Below are positions 21,148-29,077 of a DNA stretch of 64,000 bases, one piece after another. Position 1 is the first letter of the stretch, and each line of letters starts with the position of its first letter. The notes below the pieces were generated by a model. The model was not told the DNA's origin, searched no databases, and was given only the letters and a program-made list of their open reading frames with translations. Made by a program: the position numbers and the translations under genes. The stretch covers positions 2,604,001 to 2,668,000 of the forward strand of contig NZ_CP082945.1 in assembly GCF_019933235.1 (NCBI RefSeq), written 5' to 3'. The stretch is from Streptomyces angustmyceticus. GTDB lineage: Bacteria; Actinomycetota; Actinomycetes; Streptomycetales; Streptomycetaceae.

Positions 21148-22254
21148 TCAGAGGTGTTCGGGAGCGGAGATGCCGAGCAGGCGCAGGCCGTTGGCGAGCA
21201 CCGTCCCGGCGGCCTCGGCAAGGGCCAGCCGGGCACGGTGCACGGCCAAGGGTTTCTGCTCCCCGACGGGCAGCGGCGGGCAGACGTCGTGCCACCGGAA
21301 GAACGCCTCCGCGGTCGTTTCCAGATGCCGCACCGCACGGTCCGGCGCCCGCAGCCGCGCGGCGGCTTCGATGACGGAGGGGTAGGTGGCGAGCAGAGTC
21401 CTGAGGGCCTGCAGGGCCTGGGGACCCGGGAGGGACGAAGAATCGGTTGCGCCGCGCACCGGGGCCTGCTCCGGCGCGGGATCCGCGGAGGACGAGCCTC
21501 CGGCGACCGCCGTCGACGACGGCCACACGTCCCCCGGCTCGCTCACCAGCCCAAGATCCCCCGCGTTCCGCAGCAGCGCCCGCACCCTCGCGTGGGCGTA
21601 CTGCACCTGGAACCGCGGATTGCTCTCCCGCTGCACGGGCCGCTCGGGCACCCGTACCTGATCATGCGCGGCGGGCCGCAGGAGCACCCAGCGCGCTTCG
21701 TCGGAACCGAGGCGGGCGGTGAGGGTGGCGAGGTCGTACGGAGCGGGCACGAGAGCGGGGTGCCCGCCGGCCTCCCGCCCCGAGATCCCGGCGACCGCGT
21801 CGATCCGCGCCAGCACCTCGGCGACCACGGCCTCCCGGGCCCCGAGCGCCACGGGCCCGTTCGCCGCCGGCCCGGCCACCGCGTCCGCGGCGCCGGGACT
21901 CCGCCCGGCGCTCGACGCGCCGTACTCCTCGCCGCGCGCCAGCACCTCCCGTATGAGCGCGACCAGCGCGCCGTCCCCGAGGGTGAAGTTCAGAAAACCC
22001 GGCCCGGCGATCTCGACCCGGGCGATTCCGGCGCTCCCGGCCAGCCGCTTCCGCAGGATCTCGGCGACCTCCCGGGCGGGCCGCCCCGCCGGCCCCGCGA
22101 GCTGCAGCGCGACATTGGAGGCGTAGTCCCCGCACCCGGGCCGCGGAGGCGGCCCGACGACGATCCGCGCCGGCACGGGCACGGAGAGCTCCTGCTCCTC
22201 CACCGCACCACGCACGGAGCGCAGGACGGTACGGGAGAGCTCAGCGGGGGTCAC
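21148..22254 (-). CDS. nrtL: ArgS-related anticodon-binding protein (no synthetase catalytic core)
   Basis: The 368-aa protein starts with an ArgS-like N-terminal domain (CGDYASNVALQLAG, GPGFLNFTL) and ends with a DALR-type anticodon-binding helix bundle (VQYAHARVRALLRNAG, HDVCPPLPV). HIGH and KMSKS class I motifs are absent. Instead there is a short Ala/Gly-rich linker and a degenerate remnant. It cannot charge tRNA as seen. Families like this are annotated NrtL in actinobacteria. It is just upstream of lysA, the same order as the argS-lysA pair of related genera. The GTG start at 22254 has no Shine-Dalgarno and looks leaderless. Confidence 0.82.
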   Translation of the reverse strand: MTPAELSRTVLRSVRGAVEEQELSVPVPARIVVGPPPRPGCGDYASNVALQLAGPAGRPAREVAEILRKRLAGSAGIARVEIAGPGFLNFTLGDGALVALIREVLARGEEYGASSAGRSPGAADAVAGPAANGPVALGAREAVVAEVLARIDAVAGISGREAGGHPALVPAPYDLATLTARLGSDEARWVLLRPAAHDQVRVPERPVQRESNPRFQVQYAHARVRALLRNAGDLGLVSEPGDVWPSSTAVAGGSSSADPAPEQAPVRGATDSSSLPGPQALQALRTLLATYPSVIEAAARLRAPDRAVRHLETTAEAFFRWHDVCPPLPVGEQKPLAVHRARLALAEAAGTVLANGLRLLGISAPEHL

Positions 22255-22266
22255 AGGACAAGCGTA
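22255..22266 (-). promoter_or_regulatory. Leaderless promoter of the ArgS-related gene
   Basis: The minus strand reads TACGCT (22266-22261), a TANNNT -10 box, then 6 nt, then the GTG start. This spacing puts the transcription start on the start codon. No clear -35 is seen. Confidence 0.6.
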
Positions 22267-22442
22267 TGGGAGACCGGGGGTACCCATGCGACCCGGTTTC
22301 GCCCTGTGGACACTCGACCCGCCGGCGGACACCCCGCCCGCGGACACCTCGCACGGGGAACCGGGCCGACCGCGGCGTCCGCTCGACCCCGGTCCCGGCA
22401 TACGTCTCACGACAAGCCCGGCCGGATCCGTCCCCTGCCTGC

Positions 22443-22961
22443 CTACTCCCCGCCCGCGTCCACCACGCCGACCCCGCCGGACGTCGCGACCCCACCACCG
22501 GACGAGGCGCCACGCCCCGCCACTCCCCCGTCGCTCTCCCCGTCCTCGTCCTCGGCCCCGCCCCCGGGCCCACGTTCCCGCTGGCGCCGCTCGCGCACCA
22601 GCATCCCCACGGTCCGCACCAGTTCCGCCGGCTCGAACGGCTTCGCCAGAAACGCGTCCACCCCGACGGACTCGCCGTTGTCCACCTCGGCCTGCGTACA
22701 CGCACTGACGATGGCGATCGGGATGTCCCACGTCCGTGGATCGGAACGCAACCGCGCCGCCGTGTGCAGACCGTTGAGCCGCGGCATCACGACATCAAGG
22801 GTCACGACATCAGGTCTCACGTGGTGCACGACATCCAGACATTCGGCACCATCAGCCGCGGTCACGACCTCGAAGCCCTCCAGCTCGAGATTGACCCTGA
22901 TCAACTGCCGGATCACCTTGTTGTCGTCGACGACAAGGATCCGACCGGACAAGCCAGGCAC
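22443..22961 (-). CDS. Stand-alone response regulator (receiver domain only)
   Basis: The 172-aa product is a single CheY-like receiver: acidic pair D12-D13, phospho-acceptor D56 (VVTLDVVMPRLNG), S86 and K107 (FLAKPFE). After about residue 128 there is only a Gly/Glu-rich low-complexity tail (GGGVATSGGVGVVDAGGE) and no DNA-binding output domain. It probably acts by protein contact. No histidine kinase is adjacent. It starts with GTG and appears leaderless. It is transcribed away from the neighbouring tRNA gene. Confidence 0.93.
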   Translation of the reverse strand: MPGLSGRILVVDDNKVIRQLIRVNLELEGFEVVTAADGAECLDVVHHVRPDVVTLDVVMPRLNGLHTAARLRSDPRTWDIPIAIVSACTQAEVDNGESVGVDAFLAKPFEPAELVRTVGMLVRERRQRERGPGGGAEDEDGESDGGVAGRGASSGGGVATSGGVGVVDAGGE

Positions 22962-22973
22962 ACCATGAGACTA
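22962..22973 (-). promoter_or_regulatory. Leaderless promoter of the response regulator
   Basis: TAGTCT (22973-22968 on the minus strand), 6 nt, then GTG. This is the same architecture as upstream of the ArgS-related gene. Confidence 0.6.
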
Positions 22974-23185
22974 GGACGCCGCCCGAGACTGCGTCCCGGT
23001 TTTCCCCACTTCCGCCCCCGTGCGAGGGACCTTTCCCCGACCGCCATCGCCGCTCCGCCACGATGCGCTACAAGCTCCCGCCCCGCTTTCCCGGCACCTC
23101 CCCCGCCGCCCGCGAAACCTGTTCATGAACACCCCATCAGAGCTGGTAGTGTTCTACCCGTCGCCGCGAGAACACAGGCGGCAAC

Positions 23186-23257
23186 GCCCCCGTAGCTCAG
23201 GGGATAGAGCAACGGCCTCCGGAGCCGTGTGCGCAGGTTCGAATCCTGCCGGGGGCA
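23186..23257 (+). tRNA. tRNA-Arg (anticodon CCG)
   Basis: The full cloverleaf is visible: acceptor GCCCCCG/CGGGGGC, D-arm GCTC-GAGC, anticodon stem ACGGC/GCCGT with loop CTCCGGA (anticodon CCG at 23219-23221), and T-arm GCAGG-TTCGAAT-CCTGC. No CCA is encoded. It reads CGG codons, which are frequent in this GC-rich genome. A TGTTCATGAACA palindrome (23120-23131) and TAGTGT lie upstream as possible promoter elements. Confidence 0.96.
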
Positions 23258-23313
23258 CTCGCCGAAGCACTTACCTCACGGGGTGGGTGACCGGAGCGGA
23301 TGCCTGCAGAAGA

Positions 23314-23350
23314 GAGCGGGACCCAGTCTTGACGGGTCTCGCTCTTTTTC
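23314..23350 (+). terminator. Intrinsic terminator of tRNA-Arg
   Basis: GAGCGGGACCC pairs with GGGTCTCGCTC (11 bp, one G-U), with a 9-nt loop, followed directly by TTTTTCTCGTTCTTCTC. It is the most classical intrinsic terminator in the window. Confidence 0.9.
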
Positions 23351-23511
23351 TCGTTCTTCTCTCGTTATTTCCCTTGGCCCGAACGCCGTCAGTCGACGAG
23401 GCGTGTGCGGGCGAAATGCTGACGCCGGCGGCGGTGAGGAAGACGACGGCGTGCTGCGTGATCAGAGGTGACCCGGCGCTTTCCGGCCCGGGCCTGCCGG
23501 CTCCCTGCGCC

Positions 23512-23730
23512 TCACCGCCGTTGCGAGGCTGACCGCCCGCGCTCATTTTTCTCCGTTTCCTCGGATTCGGCCCCAGTGGAGCGCGCCCGGCGCAGCGACC
23601 GGAGCCGGGCTCCGGTGGCATCCACGGCCCAGAACGACCAGCCGTTCCGGTGGGGGCGACCTCCGGGTGGTACGCCTGCAGGACCGCGGCCGCGGTGCCG
23701 CTCGGCGACTTGTAGCGGCCCTGGGGGTGC
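23512..23730 (-). pseudogene. Remnant of a RAMA/DUF4357-like domain, frameshifted
   Basis: Two minus-strand frames together spell a RAMA/DUF4357-type pattern. One reads GRYKSPSGTAAAVLQAYHPE; the next frame continues HRNGWSFWAVDATGARLRS and then LRRARSTGAESEE, ending at the stop at 23512. The family pattern is Y-x-SPS-x-AA ... NGW-x-FW ... L-x-x-LR. The break falls at the G5 run 23652-23656 (plus strand), so one extra C on the coding strand would restore the frame. The N-terminal part is absent and the P450 terminator overlaps where it would be. It is either a decayed gene or a homopolymer sequencing error in a short gene. Confidence 0.5.
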
Positions 23731-23754
23731 GCGTGGGCGGGCCGGGCAGCAGAA

Positions 23755-23790
23755 GACCGGGCACCCGGCCCATTGGCCGCGTGCCCGGTC
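23755..23790 (-). terminator. Terminator after the P450 gene
   Basis: GACCGGGCACCCGGCC pairs with GGCCGCGTGCCCGGTC over 16 positions with one mismatch and a 4-nt loop. On the minus strand it is followed by the partly T-rich TTCTGCT. Confidence 0.7.
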
Positions 23791-23817
23791 AGAGGGGGCG
23801 TGGAGCTGGGGTGGTGG

Positions 23818-25104
23818 TCAGCCGTTGAGGTGGACCGGCAATGACTCGATTCCGTAGACGATGGAGAGCTTGCGGAATTCGAGGTCCTCGGGATTGGCGG
23901 CGAGGCGCATGTTCGGGAAGCGGCGCACCAAGGCGGGGTAGGCGGCGCGGAGTTCCATGCGGGCCAGTTCGGCGCCCACGCAGCGGTGGATTCCGTAGCC
24001 GAAGGCCAGGTGGGAGGGGACGTTGCGGGTGGGGTCGAACTGTTCCATTTCCGGGCCCAGTTTGCCGTCCCGGTCCGCACCGCTCAGGGAGCACAGCACC
24101 ACATCTCCGGAGGCGATCTGGACGCCTCCGATTTCCAGGTCCTCGCGGGCGAAGCGCGGGAAAGCGACCTGCACGACGGTCAGATAGCGGAGGAGTTCCT
24201 CGACATAGCGGTCCACGACGTCATCGCCGTCGTGGAGGGCCGCGAAGTGCTTGGGGTCCTGCAGGAGGACCAGGGCGCCGAGGGCCAGCATGCTGGCGGT
24301 GGTCTCGAAACCGCCGGTGAGGACGCCGTCGGCGAGGCCCGCCAGCTCTTCGTCGCTGACCGAGTCGCCGTGTTCCTTGACGATCATGCCGAGCAGTCCG
24401 TCGCCCGGGTTTTCGCGCTGCTTCTTGACGATGTCCCGGAAGTAGGAAAGGGATTCGGATATGGCACCGAAGGAGGCATTGGCGCCGCTGAAAAGGTCGA
24501 AGCGGGCGGCGCTGAGGCGTTCGAAGTCGGCGCGGTCCTCATAGGGGACGCCGAGGAGTTCGCAAATGACGAGGGAAGGGATGGGGAGGGCGAAGGAGTG
24601 GACGATATCGACCGGGTCGCCGTTCTTTCCCGCCTTTTCCATGGCGTCGAGGCGCTCTTCGACGATCTCGTGGATGCGCGGGGTGAGCCGGCCGAGGCGA
24701 CGCATGGTGAATTCGGGCGTCAGAAGACGGCGGAGGCGGGTGTGCACCGGCGGGTCGGCGAATCCGAGTCCGCCGGGATTCTGTTCGGCACCGGCGCCGG
24801 CCTTGCCGACGAGGTTGGTGAAGTCCGAACTGAAGGAATTCGCCTTTCCCAGTACCGCCTTGACCTCGTCGTAGCCGGTGACCAGCCAGACGTTGGCGGC
24901 TATCGGTACGGGAAGCTTGCTGATGGGCTCCCGCTCCCGGACGGCGGCCAGCTCGTCCACAGGGTCGAGCCCTTCGCGCCGCAAGGGCATCAGGACGGAC
25001 TCGGGCAAGAAAGACATTCGAGACAGGTCGAAGCCCTTCTTCTGTGTTCTCGCCAGATACAAACGGCCGGCCCAGGCGATGATCCGGGAACGGAGAGTCG
25101 TCAT
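23818..25104 (-). CDS. Cytochrome P450
   Basis: This 428-aa haem monooxygenase is soluble, as bacterial P450s are. The haem-ligand Cys is C375 in FGYGIHRCVGAEL, the I-helix oxygen-binding motif is GGFETT, and the K-helix ExxR is EELLR. No ferredoxin or reductase gene is adjacent, so electrons must come from elsewhere. Compared with its neighbours it uses more A/T-ending codons (ATT, GAA, TAT) and CTC over CTG, which suggests acquisition. It starts with ATG 25104; AAAGG lies about 13 nt upstream. A possible promoter (TAAACT near 25327) lies 220 nt upstream. The substrate is unknown. Confidence 0.96.
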   Translation of the reverse strand: MTTLRSRIIAWAGRLYLARTQKKGFDLSRMSFLPESVLMPLRREGLDPVDELAAVREREPISKLPVPIAANVWLVTGYDEVKAVLGKANSFSSDFTNLVGKAGAGAEQNPGGLGFADPPVHTRLRRLLTPEFTMRRLGRLTPRIHEIVEERLDAMEKAGKNGDPVDIVHSFALPIPSLVICELLGVPYEDRADFERLSAARFDLFSGANASFGAISESLSYFRDIVKKQRENPGDGLLGMIVKEHGDSVSDEELAGLADGVLTGGFETTASMLALGALVLLQDPKHFAALHDGDDVVDRYVEELLRYLTVVQVAFPRFAREDLEIGGVQIASGDVVLCSLSGADRDGKLGPEMEQFDPTRNVPSHLAFGYGIHRCVGAELARMELRAAYPALVRRFPNMRLAANPEDLEFRKLSIVYGIESLPVHLNG

Positions 25105-26019
25105 GACGCTAATACTGCCTTTCGTCGAGGGGGACGGTCACGCGCGCTCCGCGGCCCACGGTGGCCCGGACGGCGCGGCACCTCCACTCGGCGTGCACGG
25201 GTGTGACGTACGCCATAGCCCCTCGCTTGCGGTGGTCATGGCGCAGGTCCATGCCGGCGACCGATGTCTTCGGTCGTCCGCATCGGCGTGACGAGCTCGG
25301 CCTCGGCCCTCTTCTTCTATTCGGTCTGGACGAGTTTACAAAGTGCCATTGGGCGCGTTCACGGAACAACCCGGAACGCCCCTGAGCGACCCCTGAGGCG
25401 CCCCTGATTCTCCCCTTGAGTGCGCCCGTGCTGTGCACCGACCAGGAAGACCGAAGTTTCCCGTCGGGCGTTCCCCGTGTTGCGGAAGTGTGCGGAAGTG
25501 GCCGAGTTGCGCGGCGGCTTGGGCGAACGGGCGCCAATGAGGCTTTGACGGGGGTGCGTTGAGGGGCATCGGGGGCCGTCGAGGGACATCGGCGAGCCTC
25601 GGCGGGCGTCGGTAGGCGCCACCGGCATGCCGATGTGGCGCCGAGAGGGCGGCGACGGGGGGCCGGGCAGAGGTGGAGGGAAGGGCGGCGGCCGGGCATC
25701 GGCACGCCCCGGCTTCGTCACCTGTCGTGACGAGTTGCGGACTCTCCGGGGTCTCTCTAGCGTGAGAGGGGAGCGAAGCAGGCGGCAGGCCCGGCGCGGT
25801 GCGAGAGAGCGGCGCGGCAGAGGGAAGCCGCACAGAGGGCGGCCACACTCGCTGCCGGAAGGGCGCGGCGGACAGCGCCCGTACCGACGGGGCGCCGGCA
25901 CCGCACCCCTACCGTCAAGGGCGCAGGCCCGGACCGTCCGTCCGGTGACGCCCGGCGGCTTCGCTCACCTCACCCCGCAGGGAATCCCCTGGGACTCTCC
26001 CCTTCGCAGGAGGAAGCGC
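25105..26019. other. Gene-poor 0.9-kb region between P450 and the SH3 protein
   Basis: No convincing gene is seen on either strand. The P450 promoter is expected near 25320-25370, where the minus strand has a GTTCCGTGAAC imperfect palindrome and TAAACT. The rest is GC-rich with short repeats such as GCGGAAGTG (twice near 25480-25500) and GGCATCGG/GGACATCGG/GGGCGTCGG variants (25560-25620). A 35-codon frame just before the P450 (25109-25216) is not supported by codon pattern or ribosome-site spacing. Confidence 0.5.
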
Positions 26020-26382
26020 ATGTTTCCGCAGTCGAAGTCCGGCAAGTTCGGCTTGCTCGCTCTGTGTGCTCTTTCCGGTGTGCTGGCCGGGGTGTTCGCG
26101 GCCGGCCCCGCCATGGCGACCGACGGCAGCGAGGGCGACAACCTGGCCGCGTACGAGGCCCGTGTGGTCGCCGAGGACGGGCTGGTGCTGCGCATCGGCC
26201 CGAGCACGCACTACCGCGTGGTCGGTTCGAAGGAGTACGGGTCCGTGGTGGGGATCGTCTGCCGGGTCAAGGCGGAGCGCATCGAGGGGAACCCCGTCTG
26301 GTACAAGCTCTCCGACGCGTCGTACGTCTGGTCCTCTCGGCGGGACATCGTGCGCGACGGGGAAGAGCCCCGCTGGTGTTGA
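26020..26382 (+). CDS. Small secreted SH3-like protein
   Basis: The 120-aa product has a signal peptide (residues 1-33, SKSGKFGLLALCALSGVLAG, cleavage after AMA). A single bacterial SH3-like module follows (LVLRIGPSTHYRVVG ... NPVWYKLSDASYVWSSR). Such modules usually bind cell-wall peptides. Start ATG 26020 has AGGAGG 6 nt upstream; the much longer open frame upstream lacks support. One Cys (VCRV) and a C-terminal Cys may pair. It converges with the next gene on a shared terminator. Confidence 0.85.
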   Translation: MFPQSKSGKFGLLALCALSGVLAGVFAAGPAMATDGSEGDNLAAYEARVVAEDGLVLRIGPSTHYRVVGSKEYGSVVGIVCRVKAERIEGNPVWYKLSDASYVWSSRRDIVRDGEEPRWC

Positions 26383-26405
26383 GGCCGGCGGGCGCCCCGT
26401 AGGGC

Positions 26406-26451
26406 GGATCAGGGCCGGGCCCCCGCCCGCGCGGGGGCCCGGCCCTGATCC
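26406..26451. terminator. Bidirectional hairpin terminator
   Basis: A perfect 21-bp stem (GGATCAGGGCCGGGCCCCCG...) with a 4-nt loop lies between two convergent genes. It has no U-tract on either side. Confidence 0.8.
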
Positions 26452-26489
26452 GGAGCCCGTCCCGGGCCGGGCCTCGTCCCGGACCGGCC

Positions 26490-27002
26490 TCAGGTCGTGG
26501 CGAACCTGGCGACGTACGTGTCGAAGGGCTCGATGCCGGCCTCGGCCCGCAGGGCGTCCATGCGCCCGGGGTCCTCGCAGGGCCACGGGACGGGCGAGCC
26601 CTCCTCGACCCCGGCGATCTGGGTGCCGTAGATCTGCTCGCGGCCCTCGTTCACCAGGGTCCGGTCGCGCAGGAAGGCCAGCTCGCGCGGGCTTGCCGCG
26701 CCCGCCGCCACCGCCTGTTCCAGGAGCCGGAGCGCACGCCGCTGTACGTCGAGCTGCCGGTCGGCGTGCTGGGCGATCAGCCAGGCGCCGCGGGCGGCCT
26801 CGTCGCCGACCAGCTCCGCCGTGGGCCAGCCGTGCGCGTCCATGATCTGGTCGAGCCGGTCGCCGTGGCGGGCGGTGAGGCGGCGCCAGGCCAGTTGTTC
26901 CGCGAAGTCCGCGCTGTTCGCGGTGGGTGCGGCCGCGTGGTCCTCCTCGGCCATGCGGATGAGTTCCGCGGCCAATGCCGCTGTGTCGTTGTCGTTCGTC
27001 AC
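26490..27002 (-). CDS. Conserved hypothetical protein (DUF6624-like)
   Basis: The 170-aa protein is soluble and helical, without a signal peptide. The segment LAFLRDRTLVNEGREQIYGT resembles the DUF6624 family, whose role is not known; I am unsure of this assignment. GTG at 27002 has AGGGGG 5 nt upstream. The upstream open frame contains no ribosome site and was not used. It stands alone between a convergent SH3 gene and a divergent FtsW/RodA gene. Confidence 0.7.
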   Translation of the reverse strand: MTNDNDTAALAAELIRMAEEDHAAAPTANSADFAEQLAWRRLTARHGDRLDQIMDAHGWPTAELVGDEAARGAWLIAQHADRQLDVQRRALRLLEQAVAAGAASPRELAFLRDRTLVNEGREQIYGTQIAGVEEGSPVPWPCEDPGRMDALRAEAGIEPFDTYVARFATT

Positions 27003-27331
27003 GCTTGCCCCCTGGGTCGTTCGTGGTCCGCCTGCGTCGGTTCCGGCCCACCACGCTAGGTGCTCTTCGCGGCGTGAAGATCCTTCCGGAGGAGGGTGAC
27101 GGGGAGGGGTGAGCCGGGAGAGGATGGATCTACGCCGGGACACGTCGGGCAGCGCGCCGCCGCGCCACGTGCCACGTGCCGCCCGAGGCCGAGGGGCGGG
27201 CACGCCGCGAACGCGTGGTGTCCTCCCGGGGCGTACATGCCGGGCCGGGTCGTACGTGCCGGGCGGACGGGCCCCGAACGTCGTATCCGACATAACGGAA
27301 ATACCGGCCGCTGCTTGCTACGTTGCCAGGC
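27003..27331. other. Divergent intergenic region before the RodA/FtsW gene
   Basis: No gene is supported here. It contains the direct repeat ACGTGCC (twice at 27168-27180) and a longer near-repeat GTAC(A/G)TGCCGGGC (27231-27262). The leaderless promoter of the downstream gene is at its right edge. Confidence 0.5.
27319..27331 (+). promoter_or_regulatory. Leaderless promoter of the RodA/FtsW gene
   Basis: TACGTT (27319-27324) is followed by 7 nt and the ATG at 27332, with no Shine-Dalgarno between. Confidence 0.55.
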
Positions 27332-29077
27332 ATGACGGCAATGGCAAGGGCGGCGGCCGCCGCGCGCCCGGCGGACTCTCCCCCACCCTCGCCGTCACTG
27401 CCCCGGCGGCGCGGTGTCGAACTGGCCCTCCTCGTAGGCGCCGTCGTCATCAGCGTCTGCGGCTATGTCGTCGTGGGGCTGGCCAGGTGGCATGCGCTGC
27501 CGGGCGGGGCGCTCCGCTACGGTGCCGGGCTCGGCGCCCTCGCACTGCTCGCGCACCTCGCCGTGCGCTTCCGCGCCCCGTACGCCGATCCGCTGCTGCT
27601 GCCCACCGCCGTGCTGCTCAACGGGATCGGGCTGGTGCTGATCTTCCGGCTCGACCAGGAGACGCCCGGCGACCATGCCGCGCCCACCCAGCTGCTGTGG
27701 TCGACCGTCGGGGTCGCGCTGTTCACCGCGGTGGTGGTGCTGCTGCCCGACCACCGCATGCTGCAGCGGTACGCCTATGTCTGTGCGGCGCTCGCGCTGC
27801 TGCTGATGGCGGCGCCGATTCTCTTCCCCGCCGTCAACGGCGCGAAGATCTGGATCCGGTTCGCCGGATTCTCCATTCAGCCGGGCGAGTTCGCCAAGGT
27901 GCTGATCACGGTGTTCTTCGCGGGGTACCTCGCGGCCAACCGCGGCGCGCTGGCGCACACCGGGCGCCGGATGGGGCGGCTGCGGCTGCCGACCGGCCGG
28001 GTGCTCGGGCCGATCGTCACGATCTGGCTGGTCAGCGTCGCCGTGCTGGTGCTGGAACGCGACCTGGGCACCTCGCTGCTGTTCTTCGGGATCTTCGTCG
28101 TCCTGTTGTACGTGGCCACCGGGCGCACCGGCTGGATCGCGATCGGGCTCGTCCTGGCGGGCATCGGGGCGGCCGCCGTCGGCACGCTGGAGCCGCATGT
28201 GCACAGCCGGGTCGAGGACTGGCAGCACCCGTTCGCCGGGATCGCGGCGGGCAAGGGGCCGGGGCAGCTCGCCCAGTCGCTGTTCGCGTTCGCCGCCGGC
28301 GGGATGTTCGGAACCGGTCTGGGCCAGGGCCACTCGTCTCTGATCGGCTTCGCCATGAAGTCCGACTTCATCCTGGCGACGTACGGCGAGGAGCTGGGGC
28401 TGGCCGGGCTGACGGCGCTGTTCCTGCTGTACGCGCTGCTGGTGGCGGGGGGTTACCGCGCCGCGGTCGCCGTGCGGGACCCGTTCGGCAGCCTGCTGGC
28501 CGTGGGGCTCGCGGCGCTGCCCGCCATCCAGGTCTTCGTGATCGCGGGCGGGGTGATGGGGCTGATCCCGCTGACCGGGATGGCGATGCCGTTCCTCGCG
28601 CAGGGCGGGTCGTCCGTCGTCACGAACTGGATCATCGTCGCGCTGCTGCTGCGGATCAGCAACGGGGCGCGGATGCCGCGTACGGAGGGGGCGGGTGAGG
28701 GCGGGCGGCGGGCGGGTACGGCGGGGAGGGCCGACGGGCGCCCCGCGGCGGACGAGGCCCGGAGCGGCAGAGCGCAGACGGCGGGGAGCGGGGCCGCGCC
28801 CGGTGGCAGGAGCAGCGCGGCGAACCTCCCCGGCCGGGGCGCGGGGCTCGGGGCCGGGAGCTGGGTGACCGGGTTCCTGAAGCCGGCCGTGCCCCGGACG
28901 CCGGAGGCGGAGCGCGGGCCCGGGGAGCAGGGCCGGCCCCGGGAGCGGAGCGGGACCCGTAAGGAGCAGGATCGGTCCCGGGGGCGGAGCGCGGCGCCCC
29001 GGACCCCCGGCGGGCAGTCGGCCGGGCCGCCGCCGGCTCCCGCCGATGACGCGCCCTCCCCGGAGGCCGGACGTTGA
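27332..29077 (+). CDS. FtsW/RodA/SpoVE-family peptidoglycan polymerase with long C-terminal tail
   Basis: SEDS proteins polymerise lipid II into glycan strands at the membrane, with a partner class B PBP. About 10-12 membrane helices are visible, and the conserved segments GAKIWIRFAGFSIQPGEFAK, GTSLLFFGIF and MPFLAQGGSSVV are all present. After about residue 445 there is a ~130-residue Gly/Ala/Arg/Pro-rich tail, much longer than usual and probably disordered. It overlaps the downstream PBP start by 4 nt (TTGA), so the pair is coupled. The length is 581 aa. It is probably not the dcw-cluster FtsW, given the surroundings. Confidence 0.93.
   Translation: MTAMARAAAAARPADSPPPSPSLPRRRGVELALLVGAVVISVCGYVVVGLARWHALPGGALRYGAGLGALALLAHLAVRFRAPYADPLLLPTAVLLNGIGLVLIFRLDQETPGDHAAPTQLLWSTVGVALFTAVVVLLPDHRMLQRYAYVCAALALLLMAAPILFPAVNGAKIWIRFAGFSIQPGEFAKVLITVFFAGYLAANRGALAHTGRRMGRLRLPTGRVLGPIVTIWLVSVAVLVLERDLGTSLLFFGIFVVLLYVATGRTGWIAIGLVLAGIGAAAVGTLEPHVHSRVEDWQHPFAGIAAGKGPGQLAQSLFAFAAGGMFGTGLGQGHSSLIGFAMKSDFILATYGEELGLAGLTALFLLYALLVAGGYRAAVAVRDPFGSLLAVGLAALPAIQVFVIAGGVMGLIPLTGMAMPFLAQGGSSVVTNWIIVALLLRISNGARMPRTEGAGEGGRRAGTAGRADGRPAADEARSGRAQTAGSGAAPGGRSSAANLPGRGAGLGAGSWVTGFLKPAVPRTPEAERGPGEQGRPRERSGTRKEQDRSRGRSAAPRTPGGQSAGPPPAPADDAPSPEAGR

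Noticed and set aside
22443..22600. A repeat or CRISPR-like pattern in the response regulator's tail
   Set aside because: It is Gly/Glu low-complexity coding sequence without regular repeats or spacers. No CRISPR array was seen anywhere in the window.
25109..25216. A 35-codon minus-strand ORF directly before the P450
   Set aside because: The possible Shine-Dalgarno is only 2 nt from the ATG, codon pattern is poor and no similarity is seen; kept only as part of the intergenic note.
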